This document shows, piece by piece, positions 9,001 through 18,361 of a DNA stretch of 42,696 bases. Both the position numbers and the translations under genes were made by a program. This stretch comes from a virus: positions 1 through 42,696 of IMG/VR virus record IMGVR_UViG_3300032278_000024. One strand, given 5' to 3'. Under the pieces are notes generated by a model that ran no database searches, was not told the origin of the DNA, and worked only from the letters and a program-made list of their open reading frames with translations. Each line of letters begins with the position of its first letter. The stretch's first letter is position 1.

Positions 9001-11053
9001 CTTTACCTGCTTCGTATGCAAGCTGCTTGATAAACCCTCGTTGCTCTTCCAACATTTTAAGCCTACCCTTTCGCATAGTCTCATCATGCCAGTCGGTAAG
9101 CTTACGGTAAGAGTAGTTTTCTATCTCTTCCTCAGTAAGATGCTCACGCATTAGCTTGCCCCAGCCTGTCTCCTTTCGATGCACTTCTTCTATGGGTTTA
9201 CGTTTGGCATACAATTCTGCATACTTTGTACCTAATGTATCCTTGTATGCATACAGTGCATGGACTGGAACTCGCTGACCTCTTTTCAACTTAGCTTCTA
9301 CCGCCTCTTTATGCACCTCTCGTATGATCATTGCCTCACCTGTAAGCTCGGCAACAGCTGGATCTGCTTCCTTTGAAAACAGGCGAACAGCTTCTTCCTG
9401 GCTTAGTTTCCACAGCGGTAAGTCTCTAGTCTTAGTCTCAGTCTCACCCTTCTTGCTATCCTTTTTCTTCTTTGTGTACGTCTCAACAGCCACCTTCTGC
9501 CGTAGCATTCGTTTGTCGTTTATATCAATAATCTCTTTAGGCTTTAGCTGTCTAACAGGTTCTTGTACTCCCTCAAGATATTTACTTCCCTGTATTGATG
9601 CAGCAGGATCGTAGTCAAACCCATGCCTCTTCCTATAATCCTGCAACCATTGCTCGTTAATCCTTAGTCTAGCTTGTATATCACCGTGAGACATCGGTAT
9701 GTACCACTGGCGATCTTGCTGAGTTAGACTTTTAGCAGCTAGATGAGACTGGAACATTTGTTCTGCTAGCTGATGAGGTTCAGCTCCTTCCATCTTGTCA
9801 AGGCCGTACTGCTTCTCTATGGAGCGGATGAACAGATCCCAAGGACTCGTATCATAGTTACGTTGTGGACTAAAATCTATCTTGGCTTGGTTATATGGAG
9901 TGTCATGTTGCCATGCCTGAAAGTGCGTAATGGGCTTGTGCTCTTTATAGTACGACTCTATATCATACTTCTTGTTAGCTTCTTTACGGGCTGCTATCCA
10001 ATTCTTAATCTGCTTGTACGCCATCCTAACGCTAGATGGATTAGGATTGTCTTTAGTCATCTTAATCATGCCACCAGACATAAGCGCAAACATAATACCC
10101 ATGGCAGCCTGTTCAGCCTCATCACCACCCATTGCAGCAGTCACACCAGTACCTATAGCACCTGCTGTACTGATCTTCCAGAATGGATGTACTGGCAGAG
10201 CATTCAATGCTCCAAATGTTAGCGCACCTGCTGCGTTAAAGCCCATATCTAACTTAAAAACTTCCCAACCCTGTGGCTCACGCTTCTCCATAGTAGCGTT
10301 AGCGTACTCATTGGCTACACTCACTTCGCTACCTACCGTAAAGATCGTACCAGTTCTAAGTAGTATATCAGCTGCTCTACCAAAGCTGTTACCATACTTA
10401 ACTAATGCAGACAATCCCACATATGGTGCTATGACAGGCATAGCAGCAGCAGTACCTGCAGTTACACCAAGGGCAGCTATCATACCAGGAGCAGCATGGC
10501 CAAGGTGATACCACATTCGGTCAAAAAACTGAGCTTCTCGATCATTACCATCATAGGCATCCATGGACTTAGCAACATTCAACATAGCCTGTATGAAGTC
10601 AGGTACATTCTCACCTGGCATATCAGGTGACATTCCAGCTATGTCCCTAGCAAGTAGTAGTGTCCCCGCACTCAACTCTGCCCCTCCCCTAATAAACCCA
10701 CGGCCAAAGTTATCCAAAGGTTCATGGAAAAGTTCACGCAGTATGTGCTGAACACTCTGCATTGCACTGTTAGCCTTGGTGTACTCATAAAACTCCCAAG
10801 TGTCCTCTTCGGCTGCATCCCAAGCATTAGCTAACCAGTTCCCTGAATTGTCTGCATCAGGTACTATTACTGGTGGTGTAGGCTTTATTTTAGTTACATG
10901 AGGGGGACGGTAATCATTAAGTCCAGGGTCGTAAGGAACTGGCTCTGGACCAGTCATAAGACCCTCTTCAAAATGCTCTCTTCGACTAGCAGGAGTCTCA
11001 GTATCCCAAGCGTCCGCTAGCTCTTCCCCAGTTGTCAGTTGTTGGTCGGCCAT
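6092..11053 (-). CDS. Giant internal virion (ejection) protein with LPD38-like region
   Basis: At 1653 residues this is the largest gene in the window. It begins with a polar leader, has Ala/Gly-rich hydrophobic segments at about 190-220 and 270-340 (PGMIAALGVTAGTAAAM, GAIGTGVTAAMGG), then long helical regions. Around residues 1165-1260 it has a stretch like the polyvalent LPD38 domain of large phage internal proteins (NERLNYGRTGKW, YMAFLNAGVQATDS). It is the third of three internal proteins, the place of T7 gp16-type proteins that are ejected to form a channel across the cell envelope. No clear lytic transglycosylase motif is seen. It overlaps the preceding gene by 19 bases. Confidence 0.85.
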   Translation of the reverse strand: MADQQLTTGEELADAWDTETPASRREHFEEGLMTGPEPVPYDPGLNDYRPPHVTKIKPTPPVIVPDADNSGNWLANAWDAAEEDTWEFYEYTKANSAMQSVQHILRELFHEPLDNFGRGFIRGGAELSAGTLLLARDIAGMSPDMPGENVPDFIQAMLNVAKSMDAYDGNDREAQFFDRMWYHLGHAAPGMIAALGVTAGTAAAMPVIAPYVGLSALVKYGNSFGRAADILLRTGTIFTVGSEVSVANEYANATMEKREPQGWEVFKLDMGFNAAGALTFGALNALPVHPFWKISTAGAIGTGVTAAMGGDEAEQAAMGIMFALMSGGMIKMTKDNPNPSSVRMAYKQIKNWIAARKEANKKYDIESYYKEHKPITHFQAWQHDTPYNQAKIDFSPQRNYDTSPWDLFIRSIEKQYGLDKMEGAEPHQLAEQMFQSHLAAKSLTQQDRQWYIPMSHGDIQARLRINEQWLQDYRKRHGFDYDPAASIQGSKYLEGVQEPVRQLKPKEIIDINDKRMLRQKVAVETYTKKKKDSKKGETETKTRDLPLWKLSQEEAVRLFSKEADPAVAELTGEAMIIREVHKEAVEAKLKRGQRVPVHALYAYKDTLGTKYAELYAKRKPIEEVHRKETGWGKLMREHLTEEEIENYSYRKLTDWHDETMRKGRLKMLEEQRGFIKQLAYEAGKGWDYLYEGLVDAGGNIAYKWRKKGWNTLADAYHNHYGASSKTAYDWLKLDQETKISEWSPDFLAEVNKYVRSVTMRAHTIRMAGQRGRKVDTPMSNAEVEAAGRAIVRKASSPDSKWTPKDLTDASDAIYHVFNRSLQYAYNNDLITPKVYGEIKDFPYSPTYTTRRTMEAISKLGSDSNRISVKGVLDYLAKDVGDDVEFDIRRLLHSHLAKTNAAVAKNRILVEAARVAWKNPEQRVFVGDWDPVPGHIETHVKYQYLQDGKPRGLWIDKETSRLVESGLLTNLADTGKRPLTNAVLQALSGAAVKRALISSDPTWAVSMIIPDAMHIAMAHPEFHSKGMKIGTWFDLYKRGIEYAKGDKKAGVDPFHKNVVDAYRKIPGGVFDEAVQSGLAVITLATESIDDALVNQIVKQGLKSSGRKNYQPLKEVKQAFHQYQRLSSSLEMGARLTEYQMLKATGMSPEAAAAAVNERLNYGRTGKWMQGPRKYMAFLNAGVQATDSIAKMAIDNPKMVIKMIPQLMLWSAAVRGWNEFAAPGADMDRTMEDRIYKSMIFVPGLSKKERHGNDFHTIHYGFPIKDGMNPIASAAKLLTIGIGDYWYSLANPDKFPDGPVLWDNDRIHALYSGIVASTPAELQGYMPAAVDIISIYAQNTKLLGRSEIWKGQETYPGGEIVEPYSTQPGEPTSPLAQHITSVVPGDSILGSPERGEAAFDTYLPRSTMKDTMTGLLKLMGNRAKPEWDVIGVISEDIPIFNRYMEGTTPYLAEYHRGRRQRDVKWENYDKHVMTKVRPLFREMYGKFSAASKRGGKYAPSVLLNNEEQFNKWAKEKLHDGMWPTPHGTSYAKSALNEVKRFRETILEWVKFDELMGTKGPEGPYPDAHVAIGPLSAWMKATRGEGITPADKAQYIYYKWRELYNVHVETPGGIPNIMNTFSKFIRTHVVTDKNVGDQTLAIFDELRRNYRKQKGD

Positions 11054-14000
11054 TCACCACCACCAAGATTATTCATTAATTTCTTAAGCACAGCCAATCT
11101 GGCCATCCAGTAGTTATGATCCTTAAACTCGTAGTCACTACGTCGTAAATGCTTATCAAGCAGAGTCTTATCTATGAACTTGTAAGGATGATGATCATCC
11201 CATTGAGTGCTTGCAGTAGCCTCACTATCCGTAATGTATTCCATAGCTTTTTCTACAAAACCCGGCCCTGACTTTAGCATCCTAAAGCTCGGAACCAAGC
11301 CCTTACGCCCATCCAACTCTCTCTGCATCTCAGATTCAAATAAGTTCTCAATCTGTTGTCCTGAGCCAGTAGGCCAGGACTGTGTAAGTAGGTTTTGTAG
11401 TGCGTACCCTGCAAGCATAGTACCCCGGAAAGACCCCACTCCTGGCGTATCAAACTTGCCTTCATGGTTCCGCTCGCTAGCAGTAGTCATCCGCATTATG
11501 TAGTCAATCACCTTCAATTGTTTCTGCTTATTTGTCTCATCACCTCCATGCATATTTTGGAACTTAGCCCAGTCTGGGGAATCAAGGAAGGGAGCACTCT
11601 CAAAGTGCTCAAAATACCGTCTACGTTGCACATCCAACGTACCCTTTATGAGTGATGGCCCCTGCTCCCGTATACCTATAGTATGATCTGCAAAGACGTT
11701 TGTGATGTCTTTATCTATATTAAGCATATTTGTGAGCTTTTTCCAATTAGCGGCATCGACACTAAAGCTACCATCTTTATTTTGTACATACTTTACCTTT
11801 GCAGCCTGCGCGTGAGCATACGTGTATATGTCATCAAAGCTCGGTATTTTCTTGTTCTTTATTGTATCGCGAAACAACTCTTTGATTAAACCAGCAGTTG
11901 CTATTTTGTATTGTCTCTCACCTTTAGCATTTTTCTCATACCATTTGTTAGAACCTAAGATACCCTGATCTATACCTAGGCGTGTCAGCCAGTTATCAAA
12001 GAGCTGATACTCAGTATGGAGAGCCCTAAGATCCTGAACTTCAGCTGGTTTTAATACACGCTTACCTCCATCAGTTACTATTCTTGGCACGTTGTTCGTA
12101 GTATCCCAGCCCGTTACCTCTGCATCCAACCTTAAGCCACCCTGAGTCTCAGGAAAGTCTTTCAAGAAGGGAGTCCATACTTTGTTTATCAGGAACTCTC
12201 GGTTAGCCTTTTCAAGTTCCTTAGTCTTTTCTTTAGCAGTCTTTGTAGAATCAGCAGCCCGCTTATTCGCCATGTCAATGAGAGTGGTAGTAAGCGTCTC
12301 ATCTTTGGATGCAGCATTAACTATGGCCCAATCAGAATGCCTAGTGTTGTTTGCTTTGGGCCAATACGGCATACTTTGCAGTAACCGTACTCGATACTTC
12401 CTATCACGTTCCCACAATATCTGTGCATCTTTCTTGTCTTGAGCACGTTTCCCTTGGGCCGCAAGCATATCATAGTATGCAGTTTTTATAGAAGCATCCG
12501 CATACTCAAATGTAGTAACACTCAAAGGTTCTCCCTTCTGCAAAGCCGCAGATAAGGTTGCATTATGCTTTGTAGTCAGTGTTCCTTCTGCATTTGTTAT
12601 CCTGTCTTTCACAGACGCTAAGGGCATCAGTCTGAGCTCTTCAGCTTGATCTGCAGGTAGCAGTCCGCTTGCAATAGCACGGCTAACAAGGTTATTCCTA
12701 ACAACAGTCTCCGTTATAAGAGCTGCCATATCTTTCTGATTGTTTGGAGTTAGCTTACCCAACTCGCCATACAATTTAAGGCTATCCATTGGATGACTAG
12801 GGTCACCGCTAATATAACGGTGTATCCTAACCATAGCTTGCTTCTCTTCATCATCTGCTTGGTTCATGTCAAACTTCCTACCCAACTCCAGATAGGTAAC
12901 TAACTGACTTCCACCTACATATAGTTTATGCCCACCTACATTCACTTGGTATCTGGGCTCTGAGAAGGCAGTTATAAGTGTTTTAACATAGCCTTTATAC
13001 TCATCATTAGGGGTCTTAGCTAGTAGCCCATAAAACTCGTTCAGTTTGTCTGGATCTACTGTACCTGTGGTGGAAAGATCTTGCAGTAAGGTAGTAAGTC
13101 TGGCGAGGTTAGTACCTTGAATCTTGTCTTGGATCACTTGCTTCCAGAACTCTTCTGGTTGACCAAGGTATGTGTCAAACCACTTAGTCATCTGTTCTTC
13201 TCTCTCGGCCCCCTCTGGCTCAAGAATACCAAGCGCACCTAAAGTCTCTGCGTCTGCATGAACTAACTTGAGCATAGCACTCATCTTTAAAGCACTCTGT
13301 ACTTGTACATTTTTACCAATACCAGGAGTAAGTAGTCTTTTGTCACCACTATGATCTTTTAGCGGGTACTTCGTTATCTCTTCTACGAGATCTCTACCAC
13401 CAAACCAATCAAATTCTCGATCCTTCTTCTCCTCAAACTTATTTAGCACCTGTAGGGCATACTGTTTGGTCTTGTCATTGCTCATGAGAGCATAGACATC
13501 TGCCTCAGCAGGTTCTATGTTGGACCCAACTGCACCCGTAACTCTTCTGAATGCTTGCTCAAGCTGGCCATCCTTTAGTGCAGTAATAGCTACCTTTAGT
13601 ACGTCTGCATCCACATTCAGTGCAATAGGAGTATCGAGTGATTCTGCTAGATGAGGAAACTCTTTTGCTAAACTTTCTTGTAAGGTTCTAAGGTTATTCT
13701 GGTTCTTCCAACGGTCGCTAGCCCACTTGCCAGCAAATTTCTTAAAGTCCGCCCTAGTTATCCCTGCCTCCTCGAGCCTTTGTGTAGCATCTTCGTATGC
13801 ATTACGAGCCTCAGTGCCAGGCGCTGGTACCTTAGTCTCCATTATATCGTTAATGTTAAGGGTACCTTTCACAATGAAGGCTTTAATAGTTTCCACACCC
13901 GGCACCTTCCGCTCCTCCTTAAACTCAGTCAGTGTGTTCAACTCTGAAATACTCTCTGCAGCCCCACTTTCTTCTGCGGTCAGTCCCAATGGCTTACCAA

Positions 14001-14472
14001 TCTTCACAAACGCAGCCTTCTTTGCACTTTCTCTAGAATTCTCTTGCAGCTTCCCTAGCTTAGTATGCACATCATCCCGAACATCATCACTTGCTGAAGC
14101 TAGCAGAGCGGGAGCGAAGAAATCCCACTGAGGAATCTTTTCTTCTTTAAAGACTCGGTATCCCCTTGAGTCTCGTGTAGTGCTATCTGTGAAGAGGCGG
14201 TATAACTGAGTGTCGCGTGCTCGTTGTGTTTCCGCCTTCGAAGTCGCTGCATTGACGGTTCGATCAGCAGCTGCCCGCTGTCTAGCTAGTATATCCTCTT
14301 GGCTCTTCCTACGTTGCTCGTCTTGGAACTCCCTATCTTGCCGCTTCCACTCGTCTTGCTTGTCAAGAGTCATTCTGGCTTGTACAAACCTAGCCAAAGT
14401 GTCAGCACTCTTGGACAGGGATTCGCCTAGCCTTTTATACGGATCGTTTTTTACTCTTACTACTGTAGCCAT
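11035..14472 (-). CDS. Large internal virion protein, coiled-coil N-terminus
   Basis: The 1145-residue protein has a highly charged helical N-terminal region (DKQDEWKRQDREFQDEQRRK at about 37-56) and long helical stretches throughout, with no membrane segment or catalytic motif. Size and place between a 355-residue Ala-rich protein and the 1653-residue protein match the middle internal protein of podoviruses (T7 gp15 type), part of the DNA-ejection apparatus. The ATG overlaps the preceding stop by one base (TAATG). Sequence identity to T7 gp15 is not visible; the call is by order, size and composition. Confidence 0.8.
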   Translation of the reverse strand: MATVVRVKNDPYKRLGESLSKSADTLARFVQARMTLDKQDEWKRQDREFQDEQRRKSQEDILARQRAAADRTVNAATSKAETQRARDTQLYRLFTDSTTRDSRGYRVFKEEKIPQWDFFAPALLASASDDVRDDVHTKLGKLQENSRESAKKAAFVKIGKPLGLTAEESGAAESISELNTLTEFKEERKVPGVETIKAFIVKGTLNINDIMETKVPAPGTEARNAYEDATQRLEEAGITRADFKKFAGKWASDRWKNQNNLRTLQESLAKEFPHLAESLDTPIALNVDADVLKVAITALKDGQLEQAFRRVTGAVGSNIEPAEADVYALMSNDKTKQYALQVLNKFEEKKDREFDWFGGRDLVEEITKYPLKDHSGDKRLLTPGIGKNVQVQSALKMSAMLKLVHADAETLGALGILEPEGAEREEQMTKWFDTYLGQPEEFWKQVIQDKIQGTNLARLTTLLQDLSTTGTVDPDKLNEFYGLLAKTPNDEYKGYVKTLITAFSEPRYQVNVGGHKLYVGGSQLVTYLELGRKFDMNQADDEEKQAMVRIHRYISGDPSHPMDSLKLYGELGKLTPNNQKDMAALITETVVRNNLVSRAIASGLLPADQAEELRLMPLASVKDRITNAEGTLTTKHNATLSAALQKGEPLSVTTFEYADASIKTAYYDMLAAQGKRAQDKKDAQILWERDRKYRVRLLQSMPYWPKANNTRHSDWAIVNAASKDETLTTTLIDMANKRAADSTKTAKEKTKELEKANREFLINKVWTPFLKDFPETQGGLRLDAEVTGWDTTNNVPRIVTDGGKRVLKPAEVQDLRALHTEYQLFDNWLTRLGIDQGILGSNKWYEKNAKGERQYKIATAGLIKELFRDTIKNKKIPSFDDIYTYAHAQAAKVKYVQNKDGSFSVDAANWKKLTNMLNIDKDITNVFADHTIGIREQGPSLIKGTLDVQRRRYFEHFESAPFLDSPDWAKFQNMHGGDETNKQKQLKVIDYIMRMTTASERNHEGKFDTPGVGSFRGTMLAGYALQNLLTQSWPTGSGQQIENLFESEMQRELDGRKGLVPSFRMLKSGPGFVEKAMEYITDSEATASTQWDDHHPYKFIDKTLLDKHLRRSDYEFKDHNYWMARLAVLKKLMNNLGGGEWPTNN

Positions 14473-15539
14473 TATGAGGTCTTGTCTGTCGCTTTACTAA
14501 GCATATTTAGTCCCACTAAATTAGAACCACCTTCAATAAGTGAAGGTAGCAATCCAGCACTGCCAGGATCTTGCTTTATTATGTTCTCCATAGTTGGGGC
14601 TGTACCCATTGCACCCAAAGATGTGAGCCCTTGTACTTGAGCATCAGTATAATTTTTGTCCTTCATAAGTATAGACTGATTAATGATCTGAAGCTCCCGT
14701 AGTGTAAGATCACCAGCTTTGTACGCAGCATCTACTTCTGCCATAGCGTTCTTGATGCTATTCTGGTCTATTGCTACAGAGCCATCCATAAGGTTCTTCC
14801 AGTTTTGCATATCCAGATCACCTGCTTTTGCGAACGCATTATGCTCCAGAGTCCCTGCCTTTGCAGCAGCATCTACATCAATCGTCATACCAGACGCTGC
14901 TAACCTACCTGATGCTTCAAGCCCTTTGAGCTTCAGCTCATCAGCTTTCAGTCTTGAGTCAAACTCATACTGTGCTGTGGCATTGGCTACAGCTTGGCCA
15001 AACTTTTCAAAGTCCGCACCAGTAGCCTCGTTATATGCACTGGTAGCTTTAGCACCACCTCCGGATGTAGCTCGTCCACTTTTAGTAAGGTCTTGGGTCA
15101 ATCCTCTTTGTGCTGCCACCATAGCCCGGTCCCTTCTGGCACCATAGTCCGCTGTACCTCCCACCTCCTGCAATCCTGAGATTTGGGACTGCAACCCACC
15201 TAAAGCCTCTGTAGTCTTTAGCTTATCCAAGCCTGCTAGAGATACCCCGCTCTCATCAACACCTCCGTATCCACCCTGATCTTTAGTAACCACCCCAGGT
15301 GCCACCATTCCTGGGGCGGTATAACTAGGCATATCAGCTTTGTCGATACCAGTAGTACTTATATCAGATTTTTTCATACCAGACAACATAGTACCCAAGT
15401 CAGTACCAGCTTTCTTCAAAAAGTCTTGCTGTACATCGCTAGTAGTTGATGCCTGGGTCTGAGTTGTGGTGGGATCTTTAGCACCAAATCCCTTCATCCA
15501 TTTGTCTACGTTAGTTATATCTGATAAGTTAAATGCCAT
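14472..15539 (-). CDS. Internal virion protein, Ala/Gly-rich
   Basis: The 355-residue protein begins MAFNLSDITNVDKWMKGFG and is rich in Ala, Gly, Ser and Thr, with a long central helical region (residues about 150-300, including DSRLKADELKLKGLEASGRL). It is the smallest of three consecutive internal proteins after the tail nozzle gene, the position of the gp14-type ejection protein of T7-like viruses. GGTGA lies before the start. No enzymatic motif is seen. Confidence 0.75.
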   Translation of the reverse strand: MAFNLSDITNVDKWMKGFGAKDPTTTQTQASTTSDVQQDFLKKAGTDLGTMLSGMKKSDISTTGIDKADMPSYTAPGMVAPGVVTKDQGGYGGVDESGVSLAGLDKLKTTEALGGLQSQISGLQEVGGTADYGARRDRAMVAAQRGLTQDLTKSGRATSGGGAKATSAYNEATGADFEKFGQAVANATAQYEFDSRLKADELKLKGLEASGRLAASGMTIDVDAAAKAGTLEHNAFAKAGDLDMQNWKNLMDGSVAIDQNSIKNAMAEVDAAYKAGDLTLRELQIINQSILMKDKNYTDAQVQGLTSLGAMGTAPTMENIIKQDPGSAGLLPSLIEGGSNLVGLNMLSKATDKTS

Positions 15540-15542
15540 ACG

Positions 15543-18077
15543 TCACCATGTGAATTCGGGTATAAAAGATAGCCCAGCCCAACCTAGCTGGAAGTTCGAT
15601 ACATTCCCCCGTAACCTAAACCGCAGTTGTTTTGCAGTAAAGTTCATGTGGACTCGCTCTGCCTCTATATCATCTCTAGGCACAGTCTGCTTGACACGCT
15701 TGTAGCTTTTGCCAATGTCATTACTGTAGTGTACATTGATAGCATCTCCAGCACAGTACAAGTCAAGGAAGTCTACTCTGATAAATGAGTCTGGCAAGTA
15801 AAAGTCCTTAGTCTCTAGCTCCCAGTATATACGAACACCATTGTCAGTGTCCTTAACGTGATTCTGATCAAACACGTACTTGTCACCATCTACCACAAGG
15901 GTCTCGTAGAATGTGATGTAGAAGGATTTGCCAGTTGCAAGAAGAAGCCTATGTGTTTTGTCAGCTGTAAAGAATGCGGTAGACCACGGTTGTGTGTAGT
16001 CGGTCCAACGTTGAGTTAACTGTGCCCACGTTAAGGTGGTGTAAGCCGGTGTGCAAGTACCATTGATGAACCAATTACTAAATGTTCGACTAGACCAAGC
16101 CTTATAGGTTTCATAGTATCGGAATGCCTTACGACAACCTACATTAATGCCTTCTGGGTAGAATACAGTAAACTCCTTCAGCTCATCATCGAAGGTAGCA
16201 AATACTTGATGCTTGTTTGAGATAGTGAAGGTACGTCCTGACTCAAAGAGTACTTCTCGTATAGGATCTGCTATGGCCTCTAGTTCACGGCCACCGTTGT
16301 ACTTGTATATATTACGATTACCCACAAAGTAATGGAATCCTGGCCGGGGGACTACAGCATTAGTGGCTATTAGACCCTCCGTGTGGATGGTAGAGGCAAA
16401 CCGGATAGACAAAGATGGGCTACCAATCCAGTCACCACGATAGATAATGTCACCCTTGTAAACTATAATAAACTCTGCCATAGGTTGGACAGCTACTATA
16501 CCAGTGTTACCATCCACGAGATCAACCACTTCACCGCCTTCATCAGCATAGAAGTTCTCGTACTTATATAGTTTAGATAATCTTAAGCGGTTCACAAAGG
16601 GAGTAGCAGTACCCTCAATAGTATTACCAAAGATTAATTTGCCACTAAAGTGTGAAACAGTCTTGGCGACAAAGACACCACCAACAAGCGCAGTGCTACC
16701 ATTATTAAACGGAGTTTGCGTTATCTTAGTAAGCACAAAGTCACGAACTGTAATACCACCAGTCCCAGCAAACACTACCTTTGGAGGATCAACACCGTTA
16801 GTAAATACTGTGACACCACTTTTGGTAGCACCAGTAAGAGTATCGGAGCCCCAGTCAGGTACAAACACTGAGTCAGTAGTTACGGCACCATCCACAACAC
16901 CGTTAAGGGTAGGTGCTCTGACAAAGCCTGCTCCCACCACCGCTCTACCAATAAGCACACCATGAGCAACGTAAGTGATGCCCGACTTGACTCCAGCAAA
17001 TTCGTCATTGAGTGGTACAGGCCGGCAAACTACACCACTAATAGTAGTGTCACTCGATGTATCTGTATGATCATAGCTATGTAGTACCTGACTAGTATGC
17101 TGGGAAGCTGGAGCAAAGAGTTCTAATTTAGGACTACCGCTAGAAGTAAGCCCAGTGCTATCAAAGCTAGTTACTATGTTCGAATGTGTGGTAGAATCCA
17201 GAGTCTTTACAGCACACTCAACTGGCCCAGTACCCTGTATTGTACTATGTGGAATGGTTAGAGTGTCTCCCACTGCATAACCAGTTCCAGCAGTGGTTAT
17301 AGTTACTGAGGTAACGTTGTTACCTGAAACCACCACGGTGGCTACTGCACCAGATCCAGTTCCACCTGTTAGAGAGACACTGGTGTATCCTTCATTGTTA
17401 GCATGATCATTCTGATCTGTAATTGTGTCAACTGTGGCTACACCACCTATTCTAGTTGTGGCAGTTACAGCTTGGTCTACATTAAATTGTGCCTCTACAT
17501 TACCAGACATACGTGCTACATCGCCCACATTAAAGTGCTCAGCATCAGCTTGCAGTAACTTGTATGTGGTATGTGATGCATCTGGCGTATCTACACTAAC
17601 TGACACAACATCCTTTGGGTCTTGCGTCTTGCACATAACGCCAACATAATCTCCGGCACGAAGCGTCTCTGCCACAGCCTTGCTTATAGTAACTGATTTT
17701 GCTTGGAAGGCTGCCTCAGCTCGTACTGTATCATACTGGTCCCCAGAACCCGCACTTGTTCGATTAATAGCGTATACCCACTGCCCTGATCTACGCTCAT
17801 AGATTGTATCAGTAGTGAATAACACCATATCCGTAGTGCCGTTACTGTACTGTATGTTTTGGATGTGCTGTGGTGTACCACGGACAGAGCCCATGAACTG
17901 TGCATAGCCTTTATCAGTCTCTAGCTTACCTTTGCGTATACTGACATTATGGCAGTCTATCAAAGCATTGTCTGGAAGAGTATCGCTACGTAGATCCCTA
18001 CGGATACCTCCAGTAAACTCTGGAAAATGCTTGTACTGGAACTGCCCAGAAGCTCGTTGTTCCGGTTGTTCAGCCAT
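15543..18077 (-). CDS. Tail nozzle / tail tubular protein B-like
   Basis: The ATG at 18077 (MAEQPEQRASG) is chosen because AGGAGG lies nine bases upstream; a TTG at 18104 would put that site inside the gene. The 844-residue beta-rich protein starts with FTGGIRRDLRSDTLPDNAL, typical of podovirus nozzle proteins (NxLPDNA-like). Around residues 610-650 it has HYFVGNRNIYKYNGG and ELEAIADPIREVLF, a segment seen in tail-nozzle and stabilisation proteins. Residues about 225-290 look inserted, with GYTSVSLTGGTGSGA and GTGYAVGDTLTI, a beta repeat common in phage fibers. It forms the distal tail tube below the adaptor. The ATG overlaps the previous stop by one base. Confidence 0.87.
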   Translation of the reverse strand: MAEQPEQRASGQFQYKHFPEFTGGIRRDLRSDTLPDNALIDCHNVSIRKGKLETDKGYAQFMGSVRGTPQHIQNIQYSNGTTDMVLFTTDTIYERRSGQWVYAINRTSAGSGDQYDTVRAEAAFQAKSVTISKAVAETLRAGDYVGVMCKTQDPKDVVSVSVDTPDASHTTYKLLQADAEHFNVGDVARMSGNVEAQFNVDQAVTATTRIGGVATVDTITDQNDHANNEGYTSVSLTGGTGSGAVATVVVSGNNVTSVTITTAGTGYAVGDTLTIPHSTIQGTGPVECAVKTLDSTTHSNIVTSFDSTGLTSSGSPKLELFAPASQHTSQVLHSYDHTDTSSDTTISGVVCRPVPLNDEFAGVKSGITYVAHGVLIGRAVVGAGFVRAPTLNGVVDGAVTTDSVFVPDWGSDTLTGATKSGVTVFTNGVDPPKVVFAGTGGITVRDFVLTKITQTPFNNGSTALVGGVFVAKTVSHFSGKLIFGNTIEGTATPFVNRLRLSKLYKYENFYADEGGEVVDLVDGNTGIVAVQPMAEFIIVYKGDIIYRGDWIGSPSLSIRFASTIHTEGLIATNAVVPRPGFHYFVGNRNIYKYNGGRELEAIADPIREVLFESGRTFTISNKHQVFATFDDELKEFTVFYPEGINVGCRKAFRYYETYKAWSSRTFSNWFINGTCTPAYTTLTWAQLTQRWTDYTQPWSTAFFTADKTHRLLLATGKSFYITFYETLVVDGDKYVFDQNHVKDTDNGVRIYWELETKDFYLPDSFIRVDFLDLYCAGDAINVHYSNDIGKSYKRVKQTVPRDDIEAERVHMNFTAKQLRFRLRGNVSNFQLGWAGLSFIPEFTW

Positions 18078-18361
18078 TAAACCTGACCTCCTATGTAATA
18101 CCAAGCGCTACTTTGGTATACCTCTAGTCTACCAGTTGTAGTATTATAAATCATTCTACCATTAATTGCAGAGAGTGCATCCCGCTCCGTAGTAGTGTAA
18201 TGTGGTATGCTAAAAGATTCTATGTAATTCTCTAAGTCTTTGAGTCGCTCATCGTAGCGATCTGTGATACGTACCATCTCATAGTATAACTCATCACTTG
18301 AGTACGCACTCCGGTTAGGTAGTGTTCTGGCTTTGTTTACGTCAAGATTTTGTACGGTCAT
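18077..18361 (-). CDS. Small virion protein with fiber-like C-terminal motif
   Basis: The 94-residue protein has a helical N-terminal part (YYEMVRITDRYDERLKDLEN) and a C-terminal YTTTERDALSAINGRMIYN followed by TGRLEVYQSSAWYYIGG. The latter pattern is common at the ends of phage fiber and head-fiber modules. It overlaps the S74 fiber gene by 20 bases upstream and the nozzle gene by one base downstream. It probably accompanies that fiber on the virion; exact function is unknown. Confidence 0.75.
   Translation of the reverse strand: MTVQNLDVNKARTLPNRSAYSSDELYYEMVRITDRYDERLKDLENYIESFSIPHYTTTERDALSAINGRMIYNTTTGRLEVYQSSAWYYIGGQV

Noticed and set aside
9972-10508. Plus-strand frame of 178 codons opposite the giant internal protein
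   Set aside because: Ala/Pro-rich shadow of the Ala/Gly-rich membrane region on the other strand, with no start signal.
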